A stretch of 64,000 bases of DNA, taken from NCBI GenBank assembly GCA_900466475.1, contig UBMI01000029.1, positions 94,037 to 158,036 of the forward strand. Reading direction: 5' to 3'. Position numbers and translations under genes: made by a program. Source of the DNA: Hyphomicrobiales bacterium (GTDB lineage Bacteria; Pseudomonadota; Alphaproteobacteria; Rhizobiales; Rhizobiaceae). This document shows, one piece after another, positions 8,237-18,100 of the stretch. Position 1 is the stretch's first letter. Every line of letters starts with the position of its first letter. The notes under the pieces are model-generated. The model was not told the origin of the DNA. It was given only the letters and a program-made list of their open reading frames with translations, and did not search any database.

Positions 8237-9141
8237 AGCAGCCGGACCAGACGATGACTGACGGCAAGCGCGTCATGCAGTTCATTCCGCCGGAGGGCGT
8301 GCCGATCAGTTTCGCGATCGCCTCGATCGGAGCGCGTTTGGGTGCGCAGATACTCGATATCATCTTCACGACCCTGCTTTTCATCATAATCGCGCTTGCC
8401 GTCATCTTCACGGGGGTCTTGCCCTTTAGCGCCATGACGGTCCTGATCACCCTGATGGGCTTTCTGCTGCGGACACCCTATTACGTGCTCTCGGAGCTGA
8501 TCTGGAACGGGCGCACGCTCGGAAAGCGGATAACCGGCATCCGCGTCATCAACGTCGATGGCAGACGCCTGACGCCGCATCAGGTGACCGCGCGCAACCT
8601 GATGAAAGAGGTGGAGATCTTCGCTCCAATGGGCCTTCTGGGCACGATCGGCGAACAGTCGGGGCTGGAAGGCGGATTGACGGCTGCCTGGCTCCTGGTG
8701 GTGGTGATCGTTCCGCTCGCCAACCGCCGCCGGCAACGCATCGGCGATATGATCGCCGGCACGCTGGTGGTCGACAATCCGCGCTCCGTGCTGCTGTCAG
8801 ACCTCGCGCTGTCGTCTCCTGCCAAGGCTTCGTCGCAGCCGGCATTCGAATTCCTGCCCGAGCATCTCGATATCTACGGCAAATACGAGCTGCAAACGCT
8901 GGAGGATGTGCTGCGCGACACGACGAAGAAGCCGAACACCGAAGAGATCATCAAGATCGTGCGCACGATTACGAGAAGGATCCGCTATGAGGATCCCGTG
9001 AAGCCCGGCCAGGAGATGCTGTTCCTCAACGATTTCTACCGCGCCCAGCGCGAGCATCTGGAGAGTCTGAAGCTGTTCGGAAAGGCACGAGAGAACAAGT
9101 ATCACGAGCATACGAAGACAGAGCCGAGGAAGCTTGTCTGA
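8233..9141 (+). CDS. RDD family membrane protein
   Basis: It starts at 8233, overlapping the previous stop as ATGA, with MKQPDQTMTDGKRVMQF. The 302-residue protein carries an RDD domain (about 25-190): ASIGARLGAQILDIIFTTLL, a second hydrophobic segment, then WNGRTLGKRITGIRVINVDG, the usual RDD sequence after the second helix. A soluble tail of about 110 residues (EFLPEHLDIYGKYELQTLED) is typical of RDD proteins in these operons. It closes a run of six overlapping or abutting genes that are almost certainly co-transcribed. Confidence 0.9.
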   Translation: MKQPDQTMTDGKRVMQFIPPEGVPISFAIASIGARLGAQILDIIFTTLLFIIIALAVIFTGVLPFSAMTVLITLMGFLLRTPYYVLSELIWNGRTLGKRITGIRVINVDGRRLTPHQVTARNLMKEVEIFAPMGLLGTIGEQSGLEGGLTAAWLLVVVIVPLANRRRQRIGDMIAGTLVVDNPRSVLLSDLALSSPAKASSQPAFEFLPEHLDIYGKYELQTLEDVLRDTTKKPNTEEIIKIVRTITRRIRYEDPVKPGQEMLFLNDFYRAQREHLESLKLFGKARENKYHEHTKTEPRKLV

Positions 9142-9203
9142 GGCGGGGTTGGCGGGCCTCATCGGCTGTCTTGTGCTCAGAAGTCATATTGGGGGACGAC
9201 GTA

Positions 9204-9533
9204 ATGAATCTGCGTATTTTGGGCGCTTTCGCGCTTGTTCTTGCTGCTGCGGGTCATGCTCAGGCTGACGGTCGCACAGCCGCAGCGGCAGCTACCTTTC
9301 ACGCCATGACAAAGTCGGCATGCGGTTTCAACATGACGACAGAATCGGCAATGAAAGCCGCAAGCACTTTTGGAATGACTGCTCCCGGTCTCGATTCAAC
9401 GCTTTCGGCGATGTTTGCAGTTTGTGCCGAGATGAAAAAAGGAAACAAAGGCAAAACCATTGAGATCCAGGCGCGCGACAATCGCAATGTGCTGCGCAAG
9501 GTCACGCTTGAAAAAGCCAAATGGTGGCAGTGA
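9204..9533 (+). CDS. Small secreted protein of unknown function
   Basis: The 109-residue product starts at ATG 9204 (MNLRILGAFALVLAAAGHAQA), a clear Sec signal peptide with an AQA cleavage site near residue 20. The mature part of about 88 residues has two cysteines (in SACGFNM and FAVCAEM) that could form a disulfide, and a basic carboxy end (RNVLRKVTLEKAKWWQ). I do not recognise the family. It is separated by 62 bp from the RDD gene and has a GGGGGA stretch about 9 nt before the start. Confidence 0.6.
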   Translation: MNLRILGAFALVLAAAGHAQADGRTAAAAATFHAMTKSACGFNMTTESAMKAASTFGMTAPGLDSTLSAMFAVCAEMKKGNKGKTIEIQARDNRNVLRKVTLEKAKWWQ

Positions 9534-9626
9534 CTGACGTTGGAATGGATAAGTCGGTATCAGGCTAAGGACGGCCCGAAGGAATACGGCATCGTTTGCG
9601 ACTGATCGCGATATTGCTCGACAGCA

Positions 9627-11540
9627 CTAGCCGCCACTCTCCCCAACGAGCTCCCACAGATCCACCTTCTCCGCGCGCCCCTTCACCTGCACCAGCCCCA
9701 GCGGGCGAAAGCCGAACCGGTTTCCGACCGCGTCGTGGATCGCTGCGCTCGTCAGGATCGAGGTGCCGAATTCCTTGTTCAGGCCTTCCAGCCGCGAGGC
9801 GACGTTGATCGTGTCGCCCATGGCCGTGTACTGCTGGCGTGAGGCGGCGCCGAAGCTGCCGACGACGGCGGGGCCGGTGTGGAGGCCGAAGCGGGTGATG
9901 AGTTCGGGGCGGCCGTTTCGGGCGTTCTCGTCGTTCAGGCCATCGATCGCCGCCCGCATGGCAAGGGCGCAGCGGCAGCCGTGTTCGGCATGCGCGGGAT
10001 CTTCGACAGGCGCATTCCACATGACGAAGATGGAGTCGCCGAGATATTGCACCACCGTGCCGCCATGGCGCTCGGCGATGGTGTTCAGAAGCTCGAAATA
10101 GGCCGACAGCGTATCGACCACGTCTTCGGGCGAGTGCTGCTCCGATATGGCGGTGAAATCCCTGATATCGGTGAAAAGCACGGTCACATCCTGGCGCGTC
10201 GCCTTGACGACGGCCCGGCCGCCGGGGCTGACGATGCGCCTGACCACCTCGCGCGGCACATAGAGGGCAAACTGGCTGATGGCGTGGCGGCTGGCGGCAA
10301 GGGCTGTCGCCAGCGTGTTGATCTCGGTAATCAAGGAGTGCGAGATGGCTTTCTCGCCGACATCGAGATCGCCGATCCTGCGGGCCTCGTCGGCCAGCCG
10401 ATAGAGGGAGCGGCTGACCATGCGCGACAGAAGCACCGAAGCTGCGACGCCAGCGAGCACCAAGCCTGCGGCGATCAGCAGATTGTGCAGGAGCAGCCGG
10501 TTGGCCTCGGCCACCAGATCCTCCATCGGCACGATGATCACCGCCGTGCTGCCCTTGAACAGGCCGGAGACGCTGACGGGGGCGATCTGCACGAGATGGC
10601 TTTCGCCGTCGAGCTCGATGCGTGCCAGGCCGCCATTGGCAAAGGCCGGATCGCGCCTCAGCCTCGCCACGGTCTCGATGCTCGTCTCGAAGCCGTTGGC
10701 CGTGGCGTCGAGCGTGCCCGACGTTCGCGACCAGATGGCGATGATCCTGCTCATGATATCGGGGTTGGAATGGGCGATGAGATCATCGCCGGCATCGATG
10801 ATATAGGCGCGCGCACGCGGCGAGATCCCGCGCGCGTCCAGCAGCCGGCTGATGGTCTCCAGGTGGATGTTGATGCCGACCACCACCTTGGCATCGTCGC
10901 GCATGGGCGCTGCGATCGTCAGCGTCGGGACACCCAGTGTTCCCGCAACATAGGGCCCGACGGAGACGGGCATGCCATCCTGGACGACGGATTGATACCA
11001 GGGGCGCTGGCGCGGATCGAAGGAGGCGTAGTCCACCTTCCGCTCGCCGATAGGCCTTGTCTCGCCATCGAGAAACTGCAGCGTCGAGACGACGTCGGCG
11101 CTTTGCCGCCCGGCGATGGTGCGGATCGCGAAAGCCGTCCCGTCGGGGGCTGCAAGCGTGCGGCGAGTATCCTGCCTTGCGGTGTTGATGACCTGCAGGT
11201 AGGAGCCGTCAGGATAGCCGGTATAGACGCTGGTCGCATTGGGGACGTTGCGCAGCACCTCCAGAAAGAAGTCCTGCTTTGCCTTGATATCCTGAGGCGG
11301 CGGCGAGGCGAGCTGGGGCAGGGTGGAGGCGAGCGCCGCCGCTTCCATGCCGCCCTCCAGCGTATTGCGGTATCCCTCGATCAGCCGCAGGCTCATGCCG
11401 CGCATCTGCTGCACGCCGGCGCTGACGGCGGCCTCGCTTCCGCGGCTGAAGGCGAGCCAGATGATCGGCATCGACGTGCAGAGCAGCGATGCGACGACCA
11501 GGACGCCGAGATGCAGCCTTAAGGGTTTGGACCAGCCCAC
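9627..11540 (-). CDS. Membrane-bound class III adenylate/guanylate cyclase with Cache-type sensor and HAMP
   Basis: The protein has an amino-terminal membrane helix (LHLGVLVVASLLCTSMPIIW), a periplasmic region of about 280 residues with the Cache-type patterns RQRPWYQSV and GVPTLTIAAPMRDD, and a second helix (LLIAAGLVLAGVAASVLL). A HAMP-like linker and a cyclase domain follow: VTVLFTDIRDFTAISEQHS with metal-binding aspartates, QYLGDSIFVMW, and GDTINVASRLEGLN. I prefer GTG at 11540 because GAGGGA stands 6-8 nt upstream. A TTG at 11654 would add 38 residues but has no ribosome site. It probably makes cAMP in response to an external ligand. Confidence 0.88.
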   Translation of the reverse strand: MGWSKPLRLHLGVLVVASLLCTSMPIIWLAFSRGSEAAVSAGVQQMRGMSLRLIEGYRNTLEGGMEAAALASTLPQLASPPPQDIKAKQDFFLEVLRNVPNATSVYTGYPDGSYLQVINTARQDTRRTLAAPDGTAFAIRTIAGRQSADVVSTLQFLDGETRPIGERKVDYASFDPRQRPWYQSVVQDGMPVSVGPYVAGTLGVPTLTIAAPMRDDAKVVVGINIHLETISRLLDARGISPRARAYIIDAGDDLIAHSNPDIMSRIIAIWSRTSGTLDATANGFETSIETVARLRRDPAFANGGLARIELDGESHLVQIAPVSVSGLFKGSTAVIIVPMEDLVAEANRLLLHNLLIAAGLVLAGVAASVLLSRMVSRSLYRLADEARRIGDLDVGEKAISHSLITEINTLATALAASRHAISQFALYVPREVVRRIVSPGGRAVVKATRQDVTVLFTDIRDFTAISEQHSPEDVVDTLSAYFELLNTIAERHGGTVVQYLGDSIFVMWNAPVEDPAHAEHGCRCALAMRAAIDGLNDENARNGRPELITRFGLHTGPAVVGSFGAASRQQYTAMGDTINVASRLEGLNKEFGTSILTSAAIHDAVGNRFGFRPLGLVQVKGRAEKVDLWELVGESGG

Positions 11541-11551
11541 GGAACTTCCCT

Positions 11552-11626
11552 CAAAATGCGGGGCCTCAAAATGCGAGGACTCGAAATACGGGGCCGCCAC
11601 ATGCCGGGCCTCGACATGCGGGCGCA
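11552..11626. repeat. Five tandem 15-bp repeats upstream of the cyclase start
   Basis: Units begin at 11552, 11567, 11582, 11597 and 11612. The consensus is close to CAAAATGCGGGGCCT, with two to five changes per unit. The array abuts the GAGGGA ribosome site of the cyclase gene at 11546-11551. If translation began at 11654 instead, each unit would encode five residues (AAPYF, ESSHF, EAPHF), so copy-number change would keep the frame. Confidence 0.75.
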
Positions 11627-11654
11627 CTCGACCATGCGGAATGAGCGTACCCAA

Positions 11655-12763
11655 CTGCCGCAGCTAACCGCTTTTTGACGGGTTACACAAGGCACCGATA
11701 GGAGTACTCCTCTTGGTTGCACCCGATCGGGGTGCGGGCTGGCGCTGAGGCCTCGCCTTCATGCCATCAGGCGATCCCCCTGGCGATCGTCCAGCAAGAG
11801 CAAGAAGGGCGGGCGCGAGCTCCGTTACCCGGCGCGCCGGAGGGCTTCCTCTTCCGGTCCTTCGCGGTCGCGGCGGTACAGGATGCGGAGAAGAACAGCT
11901 GTCACGGGGAGGCGCTGCAGGCGGTATCGCGCGGCGGGCGCAGGGCGGCGATCGGATGACGGCGCGCGGGGATCAGCGAAAAATGACGCGTGCCGAATGG
12001 GATATTGCCCGGTCGGCCGTGTCACACACTTTTCACGCGACTTCGGCCTTTATTCATGGTTATTTCGCGCGCTAAACGCGTTTTGGCGGACTGAGCAGGT
12101 ATAGAGGCTCGCGAACGTATGGCGTGGCGGGCCCTATAACTGGCTTCAAATTCACAGCAGATTTCAGCCTTTCCCTGTCTCATTTCCTCGCGATACCACG
12201 GCCCCACCCGGCGGCCGCGCGTCTCCGATCATGACCCTCACTTGCGATGCTGGATGGCTGCGCGACGCAGGCGGCGGACGGGCCGGAGCATGCCTCAAGG
12301 CCTGCCGATACGATAATGGCCGCTTCAGGCGGAAGCGGCCATTGATCATTCACCCGCGCTCTGCACGGCGCAGGCATCAACAATTGAAGGGCTTCCACTC
12401 GATACTCGGCAAGCCCCCCGCATCGGTTTCGGTCCAAGTAATCCTACTACCGCCGCCTAACTACTTTCGTCGAGGTTCGGACGATTCGCAATTCATCCAA
12501 AAGGGTTAGGCCGAAACCCGCCCGCGCATGCCCGCCGGCCGCCCCTCATCATTCCGTTGCAGGGGGTAGATGAAGCGGCTCTTCCGGCAGCGAACTGGCG
12601 CCTTCTGCCCGTCGATTACGCCCGTCACGACCGTGCCGCCGGCGGCCGACAGACGTCCGCAATGCTCGATCGCAACGTAAATGAGGCCCCGCATTTACCG
12701 TTACGTACTTCCCACGGCATGCGACCGCGCTATCGTCCGGGCGAACGCCGATGGAGAAGACCG
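11655..12763. other. Gene-free stretch of about 1.1 kb
   Basis: No reading frame here has a convincing start, ribosome site or recognisable protein. It lies between the divergent cyclase and GlsB-like genes. The one structured element found is the 12-bp-stem hairpin at 12315-12343. It could hold promoters for both flanking genes, decayed genes or an unrecognised small RNA. Confidence 0.5.
12315..12343. repeat. Perfect 12-bp-stem hairpin
   Basis: AATGGCCGCTTC (12315-12326) is the exact reverse complement of GAAGCGGCCATT (12332-12343), with the 5-nt loop AGGCG. Neither side has a run of T, so it is not a textbook intrinsic terminator. It stands alone in a gene-free region and could be part of a small RNA or a dispersed palindromic element. 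Confidence 0.6.
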
Positions 12764-13047
12764 ATGAACGAAGGACCGGTCGACTGGGGTAGCGCCATCC
12801 TGATCGGCGGCATGGCCGGGTGGATGGCAAACAAGTTCATGCATGCGCATGCCCATCTGATTGTCGATGTCGTGGCGGGCGTGGCCGGCGCCGTCCTGCT
12901 CAATGCGATGTTCGAGGGGCTCGGCTTTCATTATGGCGGCTGGGTGGAATTCCTGGCGCTCGGTTTCGTCGAGCGTGCCTGCTGCTGGCGCCGGTCCGGT
13001 GGATGCGCGTGCGCCTGCGCAAGCCGCGCCCGCCGAACGACTGGTGA
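12764..13047 (+). pseudogene. GlsB/YeaQ/YmgE-type small membrane protein with a 1-base frameshift
   Basis: The ATG at 12764 follows GGAGAAG and opens MNEGPVDWGSAILIGGMAGW. The GlsB/YeaQ/YmgE pattern continues as VVAGVAGAVLLNAMFEGLGF and WVEFLALGFV. Near 12970 the frame then goes wrong. The expected ending ACLLLAPVRWMRVRLRKPRP lies in the next frame and stops at 13045-13047. One missing G (GTCGAGCG read as GTCGGAGCG) would restore a 94-residue protein of normal length. It may be a real inactivating deletion or a sequencing error. Family members are small envelope stress-associated proteins. Confidence 0.75.
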
Positions 13048-13052
13048 GCGCC

Positions 13053-13319
13053 ATGGCCAAGGATGGTGGAGGCGATGATCTCAGTCCCGGTCCGTGGAAC
13101 GTATGCGTGCTCGTTCGCAGTGCCGAGCATGACGGCTTCGAGTTCGTGAGTTCGGCAAGGCGGGCGCTGGCCCGCCTGGCAGACAGGTGGCCGGTGCGTG
13201 AAACGGCCTATCGCCATGCCGTCGCCACTTGCGGCGATGTCTTGAAAAGCTGGTCGCCCAGCTACCTGGCGAGGATCGCTTTCGAGGACGCTGTCCGGGA
13301 AGCCGGTTTGTCCTGGTAA
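13053..13319 (+). CDS. DUF982 domain protein
   Basis: This 88-residue protein (ATG 13053) has the DUF982 pattern: WNVCVLVRSAEHDGFEFVSS, ALARLADRWPVRETAYRHAV, CGDVLKSWSP, then AFEDAVREAGL. DUF982 is a short family highly expanded in Rhizobiales and has no established function. The start lies 5 bp past the end of the frameshifted GlsB-type gene, so the two were probably translated together. A second, diverged DUF982 gene is at 34.3 kb. Confidence 0.85.
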   Translation: MAKDGGGDDLSPGPWNVCVLVRSAEHDGFEFVSSARRALARLADRWPVRETAYRHAVATCGDVLKSWSPSYLARIAFEDAVREAGLSW

Positions 13320-13352
13320 AAATGCCGTCTGGTATCGTCAACGGAGTGAGGG

Positions 13353-13598
13353 ATGAGTGGCATCGATATCTTCGCCTGGATCGTGCTGATCGTGCTGATC
13401 GCCAGCACGGTCTTCGTCGTCGTCTTTCTGGCGATGCTTCCCGGCATGATCGCCAGACGCCGCGACCATCCCTGGAAGGAGGCGGTCACCGTCGGCGGCT
13501 GGGTGACGCTCTTTCTCGGCTTTGCGCTCTGGCCGCTCGTTCTCATCTGGGCCTATGTCGATATTCCCAGCAAGGCAGCGCCGGAGCGGGCGCCATGA
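13353..13598 (+). CDS. DUF3302 family membrane protein (YibI-like)
   Basis: This 81-residue protein has two hydrophobic segments (IFAWIVLIVLIASTVFVVVF and a later WVTLFLGFALWPLVLIWAYV), separated by the basic loop ARRRDHPWKEA, the DUF3302 arrangement. Its stop overlaps the start of the HlyD-type gene as ATGA. In Escherichia coli the homologous pair yibI-yibH has the same order. It is probably a small inner-membrane partner of the neighbouring membrane-fusion protein. Confidence 0.85.
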   Translation: MSGIDIFAWIVLIVLIASTVFVVVFLAMLPGMIARRRDHPWKEAVTVGGWVTLFLGFALWPLVLIWAYVDIPSKAAPERAP

Positions 13599-14536
13599 TC
13601 GTCGTCCTGCTCAACACCTATCTCGTGATCCTCTTCCTGCTGGTGAAGCTGCATATCGTCAGGTTCAACCTGTTCTGGAAGATCTCGCCCATCCTCGTCT
13701 TCCTGTTTCTGCTCGTCGGCCTGTTCATTCCCATGGGCTGGGGGGCGCCGCAGGGCAATGCGCTGGTGGTGCGCAATTCGGTGGCGATCGTGCCCAATGT
13801 CGCGGGTGAGGTGACCGATGTGCCGGTCAAGGCGAACGTGGCCCTGAAGGCCGGCGATACCCTGTTCAGGATCGATCCGCAGCCCTATCAGGCCAAGCTC
13901 GATGCGCTGAAGGCGCAGCTCGGCCTCAACCGGCAGCGGCTGGAAGAAACCACGCGACTGCAGACGACGGGGGCGGGGCGCGCCTATGATGTCGAGCAGC
14001 GCCAGGCGGAGGTGGAGCAACTGACCGCCGAAATCGCCGGCGCTCAATGGGATCTCGACAAGACGGTGGTGCGCGCGCCGGCCGATGGCTATGTCACCAA
14101 TCTGGCGCTGCGCTCGGGAGCGCGCGTCTCCAGCCTGCCGCTTGCGCCCGTCATGGCCTTCATCGATACGTCGGACACGCTTATCGGCGTCGAGATCGCC
14201 CAGATCAATGCCCGCTATATCGAGCCCGGCCAGGCCGTGGAAATCACCTTCAAGTTCGCGCCCGGCCGCATCTTCACCGGCAAGGTGGAAACGGTCATCC
14301 AGGCCGTCGCCAGCGGCCAGACCCAGACATCCGGCAGCGCCATCGCCCCATCGGCGATCCTGACCGCGCCGTTGGTCGTGCGCGTGCGCCTCGACGACCA
14401 GGCCTTCGCCGCCAGCCTGCCGGCCGGCGCCACCGGCACGGCGGCAATCTTCACCGACCATGTGAAGGCGACCCACATCATCCGCCGGGTGGTGCTGCGG
14501 CAGGTGGCGATCATGAATTACATCAATCCACTTTGA
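13595..14536 (+). CDS. HlyD-family membrane fusion protein (YibH-like)
   Basis: The 313-residue protein begins MIVVLLNTYLVILFLLVKL with two amino-terminal membrane helices. It continues with a lipoyl-like half (VRNSVAIVPNVAGEVTDVPV, GDTLFRIDPQPYQAKLDALK), a short coiled coil (about 105-150) and the second half (TVVRAPADGYVTNLALRSGA), then a beta barrel. This is the periplasmic adaptor architecture of EmrA/AaeA/YibH proteins. No outer-membrane channel or major transporter gene is adjacent, so the partner pump, if any, lies elsewhere or the pair works alone. Confidence 0.88.
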   Translation: MIVVLLNTYLVILFLLVKLHIVRFNLFWKISPILVFLFLLVGLFIPMGWGAPQGNALVVRNSVAIVPNVAGEVTDVPVKANVALKAGDTLFRIDPQPYQAKLDALKAQLGLNRQRLEETTRLQTTGAGRAYDVEQRQAEVEQLTAEIAGAQWDLDKTVVRAPADGYVTNLALRSGARVSSLPLAPVMAFIDTSDTLIGVEIAQINARYIEPGQAVEITFKFAPGRIFTGKVETVIQAVASGQTQTSGSAIAPSAILTAPLVVRVRLDDQAFAASLPAGATGTAAIFTDHVKATHIIRRVVLRQVAIMNYINPL

Positions 14537-14574
14537 GGGCCTCCCTGAGGGGCGGGTTCCTCTGAAAAGGCAGG

Positions 14575-14601
14575 GCCGGCGGCCGAAAAGCCGCCGCCGG
14601 C
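14575..14601 (+). terminator. Possible transcription terminator hairpin
   Basis: GCCGGCGGC (14575-14583) and GCCGCCGGC (14593-14601) form a strong GC stem about 40 bp after the HlyD-type stop. No T run follows, so it may be a Rho-assisted end or simply a stable hairpin. Confidence 0.35.
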
Positions 14602-14692
14602 GTCAGATAATTCTCCTGTGGTTGTTCCTGCCAGTTACTCGCGCCAGGCGGGCGGCAATGCTAGAAATCGGGCCGCTAACTGGGGCTACATC

Positions 14693-15028
14693 ATGAAAAA
14701 ACTAATTCTCGCCGTGGCGCTTGCCGCGACACTCGCCGCTTGCGCGAAAAGACCTGACGCCATCGTCCAGGCCGACATCCCGATGCAGGCCTATACCAAT
14801 CTCGGCTGCCCGCAGATCGCCCAGCTCCACACGACGGAAAAGAAGAAGCTCGACGACCTGTCGAAGCAGCAGATCTCGGCCGCCAATGGGGATGCATTCG
14901 GAGTGTTCCTGGTGGGCGCGCCGATCGGCAGTGTGGCCGGCGGGGACAAGGAAGGCGAGGTCGCGGTGTCGAAGGGGAAAGTCTCGGCGATGGAGAGTGC
15001 TGCGCTTTCGAAGGGGTGCAAGTTGTAG
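14693..15028 (+). CDS. Small lipoprotein of unknown function
   Basis: The 111-residue product starts MKKLILAVALAATLAACAKR with an LAAC lipobox, so Cys17 should be lipidated after signal cleavage. The mature part contains MQAYTNLGCPQIAQLHTTEK, a lysine-rich helix and a glycine-rich stretch (VGAPIGSVAGGDKEGEVAVS) resembling a short membrane-associated hairpin. It ends SKGCKL. The start at ATG 14693 is fixed by the lipoprotein signal. I do not recognise a named family. Confidence 0.75.
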   Translation: MKKLILAVALAATLAACAKRPDAIVQADIPMQAYTNLGCPQIAQLHTTEKKKLDDLSKQQISAANGDAFGVFLVGAPIGSVAGGDKEGEVAVSKGKVSAMESAALSKGCKL

Positions 15029-15122
15029 GTGAGGGAATGAAGAGGGGGTAGCTGCCGGCAGGAGCGGCGAGGCGGCAACCCTCTCCCTTGCGCCGTCGTC
15101 GGATGGTTCTTGTCCTCGGCGT

Positions 15123-18100
15123 CTAGTGCTGCATTCGGCGGCGAATGCCGGCCTGTTCATCTTCCCGCTGCGCTTCTCGGTCGTAAGTCTTCGCCATGTC
15201 CATCAAAAGTGAGGATGACAGAAATGGGTGCGTAAAGCGCAGAGCTTCTCCCCACTTACGATATTTCTCCGCAAGATCACGCTCTTGATCACCACCTTCA
15301 CCTCGGGAGACTACACCACGTTGATTGTAGAGTCCCACATGAGCACCTTCGAGAAGAGATTGTGACTGAAGGTCTTCCATTAGATCGCGCACCGTTTCGC
15401 ATGGCCAGACGCCATCGGCACCAGCCGGTGCATGTGAGAATAACTTGCCGAGAGACAGATCGCACATGTCGATGCGGTCGAGCTCGCCACTCACTTTTCG
15501 AACGACATCGACCCATGCTGCCAGCTTCTCCTTTGTGATCGTCCCGTCAGTCTCTTGGCCTGGGATGCGCTGCATCCCCTCAAGAAGGCGATGGCCGCGT
15601 TCCGCTAGATCCTTCCTTCCCTCGGGGAGCCTGAAGGAGTCCGGGTCTTCTCCTCCGTTCTTGCGTCGATAGGCCCATGCGAGGGCCTGTACCCACATTT
15701 CGGGATGGTTTTCGACGTAACGCTCAAGATTGCCGATATGGCCGCTGCGACCGAACATTTCGGCGAGCACGTCAATATACGCGAACTCAAGCCCCGCCTT
15801 TTGCTCGAGCGTCACATCTGGATTGTGATCGAGCAATTTGAACGCTTCCTTAATATCGTGGTCGTGAAGTTTGTACTCGCCGTCCCGGTCGTTGCTTACC
15901 TGCGCGACCGCGATAATCAGTTCGACCAGTAGCGAGGGCCGCAGACTTTCTAGTTGGAAATGCACTGCGGAGAATGCAGCTCTCGGACGCTTCACCTTCA
16001 ACAAGCGGGCGACCGACTCGTTGTTGTGCTCCTCGGGTTCATAGATCCATGTGGGGTACACATCACGCCAGTAGCTTTCCTGGCCCTCTGACGATATTGC
16101 ATCAGCCGCCGTCCAGGTCGACTTGCGGTAGGGCGCGAGCAGGAGAAGGCGAATAAAATCGCGCTCAGGCAGGCGCTCCCGACCGCTCAGCAGTAAGTTA
16201 AGACACTCCTCCTCCGGCAAACCTTGAAGAGCTCCGAAGATTATGTTCTTTCGCTCGGTTGAGAGGTCATTCGATCCAGGCAACAGGGCTTCCTCGATAA
16301 AGCCTGCGACGTTCTCCTTCGTAAGAACGTCTCTAACCATATGCCAGCCGATCTGGCCCTGTGCGTTTCCTTTGGACGCGAGTGCGAAAATACCAGCCAG
16401 TCCATGAGCGTCGTAGATCGACTTCAGAGCTTCGCTTCGAAGGCGATTAATGCGCTCCTCACGCTTACGAAAATCCCTATCTTCGTCATCGATCTCATCC
16501 GCCGACTCTTCCACCCACGACTGGCGAAACAGCCATTCGTACTTGTTGATCAGGTCTGAGGGCTCCAGGGAGTCGTAGATTTTTCGGGCGCTCGTCGTCA
16601 GGGCAGCGAACTCGGAATCCGATGTTCTCCGCCTCGCTCGCCGTGACAGCATCGTGACGCGTATTTTCTCTCGAAGGATAGCAATGTCGTCGTCATTGGC
16701 ACCGGCCTTCCGCCATTCGCCGATGATCTTCCAGACCTTGCGTTGATATTCCTTACCGAGACCATGCAGGCGTTCGATCAAGTCGCTGATCATTGTGACG
16801 GTATAGGTGGGACGCGAAAGTGCCATTTCCACCATGGCCACTTGGAAATTGTAGCCTTGGTTTCCATAGCGGAGGGGTTCACCGAAGCCATAACCATCGC
16901 CGCGCCAACGCGGCTTGTGCGTGTAGTCTCCTACGTCGTTGCCATAGCGGCCAAACTGGCTCACGCAGAGAGTCCATCCAACGTCGGGATACCTGTCAAA
17001 CAGCGTTGCGATTGCCTGCACGCGGGCATCGTGATCGGCGGCTGTCTGCGGCATCCAGGATCGGAAGATTGAGCCGAGCGAAGCGATGGGTTTATTCGCA
17101 AGGTTATCTTTAAGCTCGACCTGAGAGAGCCTTGCCAAGATCAGAACGGTGCGCAGGAAGGTGTCTGGATTCCACGCCAGACCCTCGAGCGCCCACAAAA
17201 GGCCTGTCCGTGGGCTCGCAACGCCAAACATCGACGTATCGGTCGGCCGTAGCAGTCCTAGCACCTGAGGGCTTTCGCTGCGGAGATCGTCCTCGAGGAT
17301 TTTGAGGAACGCGTCAGGCGCAGCTTCAGCGTAAACAGAGAGGTCCCGCTCATTGGCCTCCAACTTGCGGGTTGTCAGGGGCAATAGCAGTTCGCGGATG
17401 AACTGCGCGGCAGCAACCTCGCCATCAAATCCAAGGCGCTTGAAGAGATGTTTCCCGTGAACCGCGAGAAGTACGAGCGTCTCCGATACGCCCCTGCGCA
17501 GTGCGCCCGAGAACTCACGTCGTTTGCCGTACATATCGGCTAGCCAACGGTCTTTCTCTGGCATGTCGAGGCTTGGATCGTCTTCACCTAGGATGAGTTT
17601 TGCGATCTCAAGAAAGCGTTGGATATCCTTCATTGTGATCGCGTGGGCGATGGCGAACAACGCATCCAACTTCGAGACCACACCGCGAATTTTTCCGACG
17701 GACCAGACGGGAGCATCGTTCAATCGTATTAATATGTGGAGCCGACGTTCGATATCGTCATAGTCGACCTCATCGCCGGCAAGGAGGCTCACTGCCACCT
17801 GGTCAGCGTTACTCTCCGCATTCCAGGCGCCGACGAGCACGATCGGTATCAGCGACATTGCCGTGTCGTTGTCTGAGGCCCATCGTGGGGTGCGGACCGC
17901 GTCGACTTTCGAGAGACGGCGCCGAAGCACCGTGAGAGAGTGTCCCGATTCATTAGCCAGTCGTGTCACCTCATCGCGGCTGAAATCCATCGCCTCAAGC
18001 CCTTTGCGGAAGGGTTCGTAGCCAATAGGCTCGAGCGCAATTTTCGGGTCTTCGTTGGTGGCGTTTCGTGGATAGACGATGATCGTGCGCACCTTATGCA

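Noticed and set aside
9879..11522. A 547-residue open frame opposite the cyclase gene
   Set aside because: The reverse strand encodes an unmistakable cyclase domain. The plus-strand product is low-complexity.
11552..11626. CRISPR-like array
   Set aside because: The units are contiguous 15-bp repeats without spacers, so this is a minisatellite, not CRISPR.
11717..12104. Several short open frames on both strands in the gene-free stretch
   Set aside because: Arginine-rich, mutually overlapping, without ribosome sites or recognisable sequence.
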